42,278 nt of DNA from IMG/VR virus record IMGVR_UViG_3300020172_002369, positions 1 through 42,278 of that record; one strand, written 5' to 3'. The position numbers and the translations under genes were made by a program. This stretch comes from a virus. Shown here piece by piece: positions 41,472 to 42,278 of the stretch. The notes beneath the pieces are model-generated. The model had not been told where the DNA came from. It was given only the letters and a program-made list of their open reading frames with translations, and made no database searches. Each line of letters starts with the position of its first letter. Position 1 is the stretch's first letter.

Positions 41472-42278
41472 ATGAAAAAAATTATTGCAGCCGTATTGAT
41501 CTCACTAACAGGAGTGGCGTTCTCAGCAGACTTAACAGGTGCTGGCGCCACTTTTCCATATCCAATCTATGCTAAGTGGGCAGAAGCATACAAAGCAGCA
41601 ACAGGCATCGGACTCAATTATCAAAGCATTGGCTCAGGTGGTGGTATCCGTCAGATCAAAGCAAAAACAGTTGACTTTGGCGCCAGTGACATGCCACTGA
41701 AACTAGAGGAATTAGACAAAGAAGGCTTGATGCAATTCCCAGCAATTATTGGTGGAGTTGTTCCAGTGATCAATCTTGAAGGTGTAGAACCAGGTCAATT
41801 GAAACTGACAGCAGATGTTATCGCAGGTATTCACCTAGGTAAGATTACCAAGTGGAACGACAAGGCGATTGCTGAATTGAATCCTGGCATCACATTACCA
41901 GCAATCAACATCACTGAAGTGCATCGTGCAGATGGTTCAGGTACAACATTTATTTGGACAAACTATCTTGGCAAAGCCAATGCTGAGTTTGCTAAAACAA
42001 TTGGTGAAGGTACCGCAGTTAAATGGCCAGTTGGCATAGGTGGCAAAGGTAATGAAGGTGTGGCAGCACAGGTACAACGCATCAAAGGTGCCTTTGGTTA
42101 TATTGAATATGCTTACGCTAAGAAAAACAAAATTGCTCACGCACAATTGAAAAATCGTGATGGCAACTTTGTACAACCGAGCGACGATACTTTTAAAGCA
42201 GCAGCAGCAGGCGCAGACTGGGCAAATGCTCCAGGAATGTATTTGTTACTGACAAACCAAACTGGCAAAGATTCATGG
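41472..42278 (+). CDS. pstS: Phosphate-binding protein PstS, 3'-truncated by window edge
   Basis: AAGGACAATTT precedes ATG 41472. A signal peptide (KKIIAAVLISLTGVAFSA) is followed by the mature start LTGAGATFPYPIYAKW, and YQSIGSGGGIRQIKAKTVDFGASDMP and HRADGSGTTFIW carry the phosphate-binding residues. 269 residues are visible; the usual length is about 340-350, and the frame is open at the edge. PstS captures phosphate in the periplasm for the PstCAB transporter. Phage pstS genes under Pho boxes are known in cyanophages. Confidence 0.95.
   Translation, partial: MKKIIAAVLISLTGVAFSADLTGAGATFPYPIYAKWAEAYKAATGIGLNYQSIGSGGGIRQIKAKTVDFGASDMPLKLEELDKEGLMQFPAIIGGVVPVINLEGVEPGQLKLTADVIAGIHLGKITKWNDKAIAELNPGITLPAINITEVHRADGSGTTFIWTNYLGKANAEFAKTIGEGTAVKWPVGIGGKGNEGVAAQVQRIKGAFGYIEYAYAKKNKIAHAQLKNRDGNFVQPSDDTFKAAAAGADWANAPGMYLLLTNQTGKDSW

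Noticed and set aside
1-42278. CRISPR arrays, insertion sequences and integrase attachment sites.
   Set aside because: No regularly spaced repeats, transposase or integrase motifs were seen; the tRNA genes show no duplicated 3' ends typical of attachment sites.
35286-42278. The dnaK-to-pstS part as a misassembled bacterial segment.
   Set aside because: The isolated dnaK without dnaJ/grpE, the interspersed tRNAs, small phage-like genes and the same TAAATA motif as the left part argue for one phage genome, though read mapping over the junction would be needed to prove it.

Overview
The window looks like part of a large tailed-phage genome of the T4 supergroup. Every gene I can support is on the + strand, genes are tightly packed with many ATGA-type overlaps, and there is a T4-type replication set: DsbA-like transcription factor, family B DNA polymerase, sliding clamp and RNase H-like exonuclease. 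The likely host is a betaproteobacterium, possibly freshwater. That is an inference from three things: the circularly permuted tmRNA gene, its tag ending in ALAA, and the betaproteobacterial look of the DnaK and PstS proteins.

Layout. 1-2.4 kb: the end of an unrecognised, possibly structural protein, plus unknown proteins. 2.4-12.4 kb: two radical SAM/twitch proteins around a replication block (dsbA, polymerase, methyltransferase-like protein, clamp), a kinase-nucleotidyltransferase fusion and the DNA transglycosylase DpdA. 12.4-17.4 kb: unknown small proteins, then a glycosyltransferase, an epimerase and a cupin-like oxygenase. 17.4-25.5 kb: folE, a third twitch radical SAM protein, a HIT protein, an oxygenase, queD, a GT2-like protein, a methyltransferase, a phosphoribosyltransferase, a MazG-like protein and queE. 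25.5-31.8 kb: membrane proteins, a TauD-like oxygenase, two tandem SGNH-like proteins, the exonuclease and small phage proteins. 31.8-34.9 kb: a metallophosphoesterase, then about 1 kb without protein genes that holds tRNA-Glu, tRNA-Ser, tRNA-Trp and a large structured RNA candidate. 35.2-38.8 kb: a complete dnaK, tRNA-Arg, an S11 peptidase, tRNA-Gly and the permuted tmRNA. 38.8-42.3 kb: a methyltransferase-like gene and a phosphate-stress module (plcP-like, agt-like, pstS).

How the genes may work together. FolE, QueD, QueE and DpdA form a 7-deazaguanine DNA-modification route with no QueC in view, so the modified base could be the carboxy form (CDG). PlcP and Agt homologues replace phospholipids with glycolipids in phosphate-starved marine bacteria, and PstS captures phosphate. 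Here plcP-agt and pstS are each preceded by a 7-4-7 Pho box placed exactly 10 bp before a TTAAAT hexamer. This suggests that the phage uses the host PhoB protein to turn on lipid remodelling and phosphate uptake during infection. That module, the structured RNA next to the tRNAs and the phage-borne permuted tmRNA are the most notable items.

Two promoter classes recur: sigma70-like sites (TTGACY, 17 bp, TATAnT, often with TGC before the -10) and a TAAATA motif 20-70 bp before genes that may be the late promoter. All functional calls come from reading motifs by eye; no database search was possible.
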